This document shows positions 5,051 to 5,613 of a stretch of DNA of 5,613 bases, piece by piece; position 1 is the first letter of the stretch; every line of letters begins with the position of its first letter. Where the stretch lies: the NCBI GenBank assembly GCA_002725445.1, contig PBPD01000065.1, positions 1 through 5,613 on the forward strand, written 5' to 3'. This stretch comes from Rickettsiales bacterium. Lineage in GTDB: Bacteria; Pseudomonadota; Alphaproteobacteria; Rickettsiales; UBA3002. The translations under genes were made by a program, and so were the position numbers. The notes under the pieces were generated by a model. It was not told where the DNA came from. It saw only the letters and a program-made list of their open reading frames with translations, and searched no databases.

Positions 5051-5613
5051 ATGAAAAAAATACTATTCGTACTTATAGGATTGGTTGCCGCAGCCGCCAT
5101 CGGTTATTGGCTGTTTAGCGGTGGCGATCCGTCGCAAAGCACTGAGGCGGGTGCGGCACAGCAAGCACGCCCTCTGCAAGCCATTCGTCTTTCATCACAG
5201 CCAGTGACGATCTATGAAGAGCTGCCCGGTCGCACAACGGCCTATAAAGTAGCGGAGATACGCCCACAAGTCAGCGGCATCATTACCGAACGGCTGTTTA
5301 AGGAAGGCAGCGCGGTGGAGGAAGGTCAGCAACTTTACCAGATTGATCCTGCCCCCTATCAGGCGGCCTATGACAGCGCCAAAGCGGATGTGCAAAAGGC
5401 GCAGGCGAACGTGAAATCCATCAAGGCGCGGAATAACCGCTATGAAGAGCTGGTGAAAATTGATGCGGTCAGCAAACAGGAATATGAGGATATTCAGGCG
5501 AGCCTCGCACAGGCCAATGCCGATATTGCCATTGCCAAGGCAGCGGTTGCACAGGCCAAAATCAATCTGGATTATACGAAGGTCTATGCGCCGATCTCCG
5601 GCATTATTGGTAA
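5051..5613 (+). CDS. RND efflux periplasmic adaptor subunit (AcrA/MexA type), N-terminal part
   Basis: The open frame covers 187 codons and runs off the window; the final TAA at 5611-5613 is out of frame. Residues 1-23 (MKK then a long hydrophobic stretch to L-F) form an N-terminal membrane anchor. There is no lipobox Cys, unlike the lipoprotein AcrA of E. coli. The membrane fusion protein pattern follows: L-P-G-R-T-T-A-Y (58-65), the lipoyl half-motif E-I-R-P-Q-V-S-G-I-I (69-78) with F-K-E-G-S-A-V-E-E-G-Q-Q-L-Y-Q-I-D-P (83-100), and an alpha-helical hairpin rich in Ala, Gln and Lys (about 101-170). The returning lipoyl half starts at L-D-Y-T-K-V-Y-A-P-I-S-G (173-184). Such adaptors link an inner-membrane RND pump to a TolC-type channel. 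The divergent TetR-type repressor and the sequence pattern favour hydrophobic drug export rather than metal export. The pump gene is expected just downstream. Confidence 0.93.
   Translation, partial: MKKILFVLIGLVAAAAIGYWLFSGGDPSQSTEAGAAQQARPLQAIRLSSQPVTIYEELPGRTTAYKVAEIRPQVSGIITERLFKEGSAVEEGQQLYQIDPAPYQAAYDSAKADVQKAQANVKSIKARNNRYEELVKIDAVSKQEYEDIQASLAQANADIAIAKAAVAQAKINLDYTKVYAPISGIIG

Noticed and set aside
5611..5613. TAA at the window end as the stop of the adaptor gene
   Set aside because: It is out of frame; the adaptor frame reads GGT at 5609-5611 and continues past the window.

Overview
The window comes from a Gram-negative proteobacterium. It holds the ends of two RND-type envelope efflux systems, a periplasm-targeted metal-binding protein, a type II NADH dehydrogenase and a remnant of a tailed-phage lysis module. 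An alphaproteobacterial host is plausible because the holin-like fragment resembles the three-TM holins common in that group's prophages and gene-transfer agents, but the sequence alone does not settle it.

Region A (1-1869, + strand) is the end of a heavy-metal efflux operon: the last 22 codons of a CusA/CzcA-type RND pump, a complete CzcD-type cation diffusion facilitator one base after its stop, and a LysR-type regulator whose start overlaps the transporter's stop (ATGA). Region B (1870-2352) has a good sigma70-like promoter placed almost on top of the start codon of a small exported Cys/Met-rich protein. This is probably a periplasmic metal (copper?) binding protein, and its mRNA may be leaderless.

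Region C (2353-3020) is the most unusual part. A 75-codon ORF begins like a periplasmic multicopper oxidase of the CopA/PcoA type (signal peptide plus the first beta-strand motif). After about 40 residues it switches to what looks like the C-terminus of a phage three-TM holin. That ORF is joined by ATGA to an intact-looking GH24 endolysin, whose stop codon lies inside the 3' end of the convergent NADH dehydrogenase gene. This reads as a recombination scar: a copper-resistance operon cut inside copA and joined to the end of a prophage lysis cassette, giving an in-frame chimera with an exported N-terminus.

Region D (3015-4928, - strand) is a tetR/acrR-type repressor followed 9 nt later by a type II NADH dehydrogenase gene, apparently one operon. 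Region E (4929-5613) is a divergent control region with three evenly spaced CATACA/TGTATG half-sites overlapping both promoters, followed by the start of an AcrA/MexA-type periplasmic adaptor gene that runs off the window. The repressor probably controls itself, the downstream NADH dehydrogenase and the drug-efflux operon through this operator.
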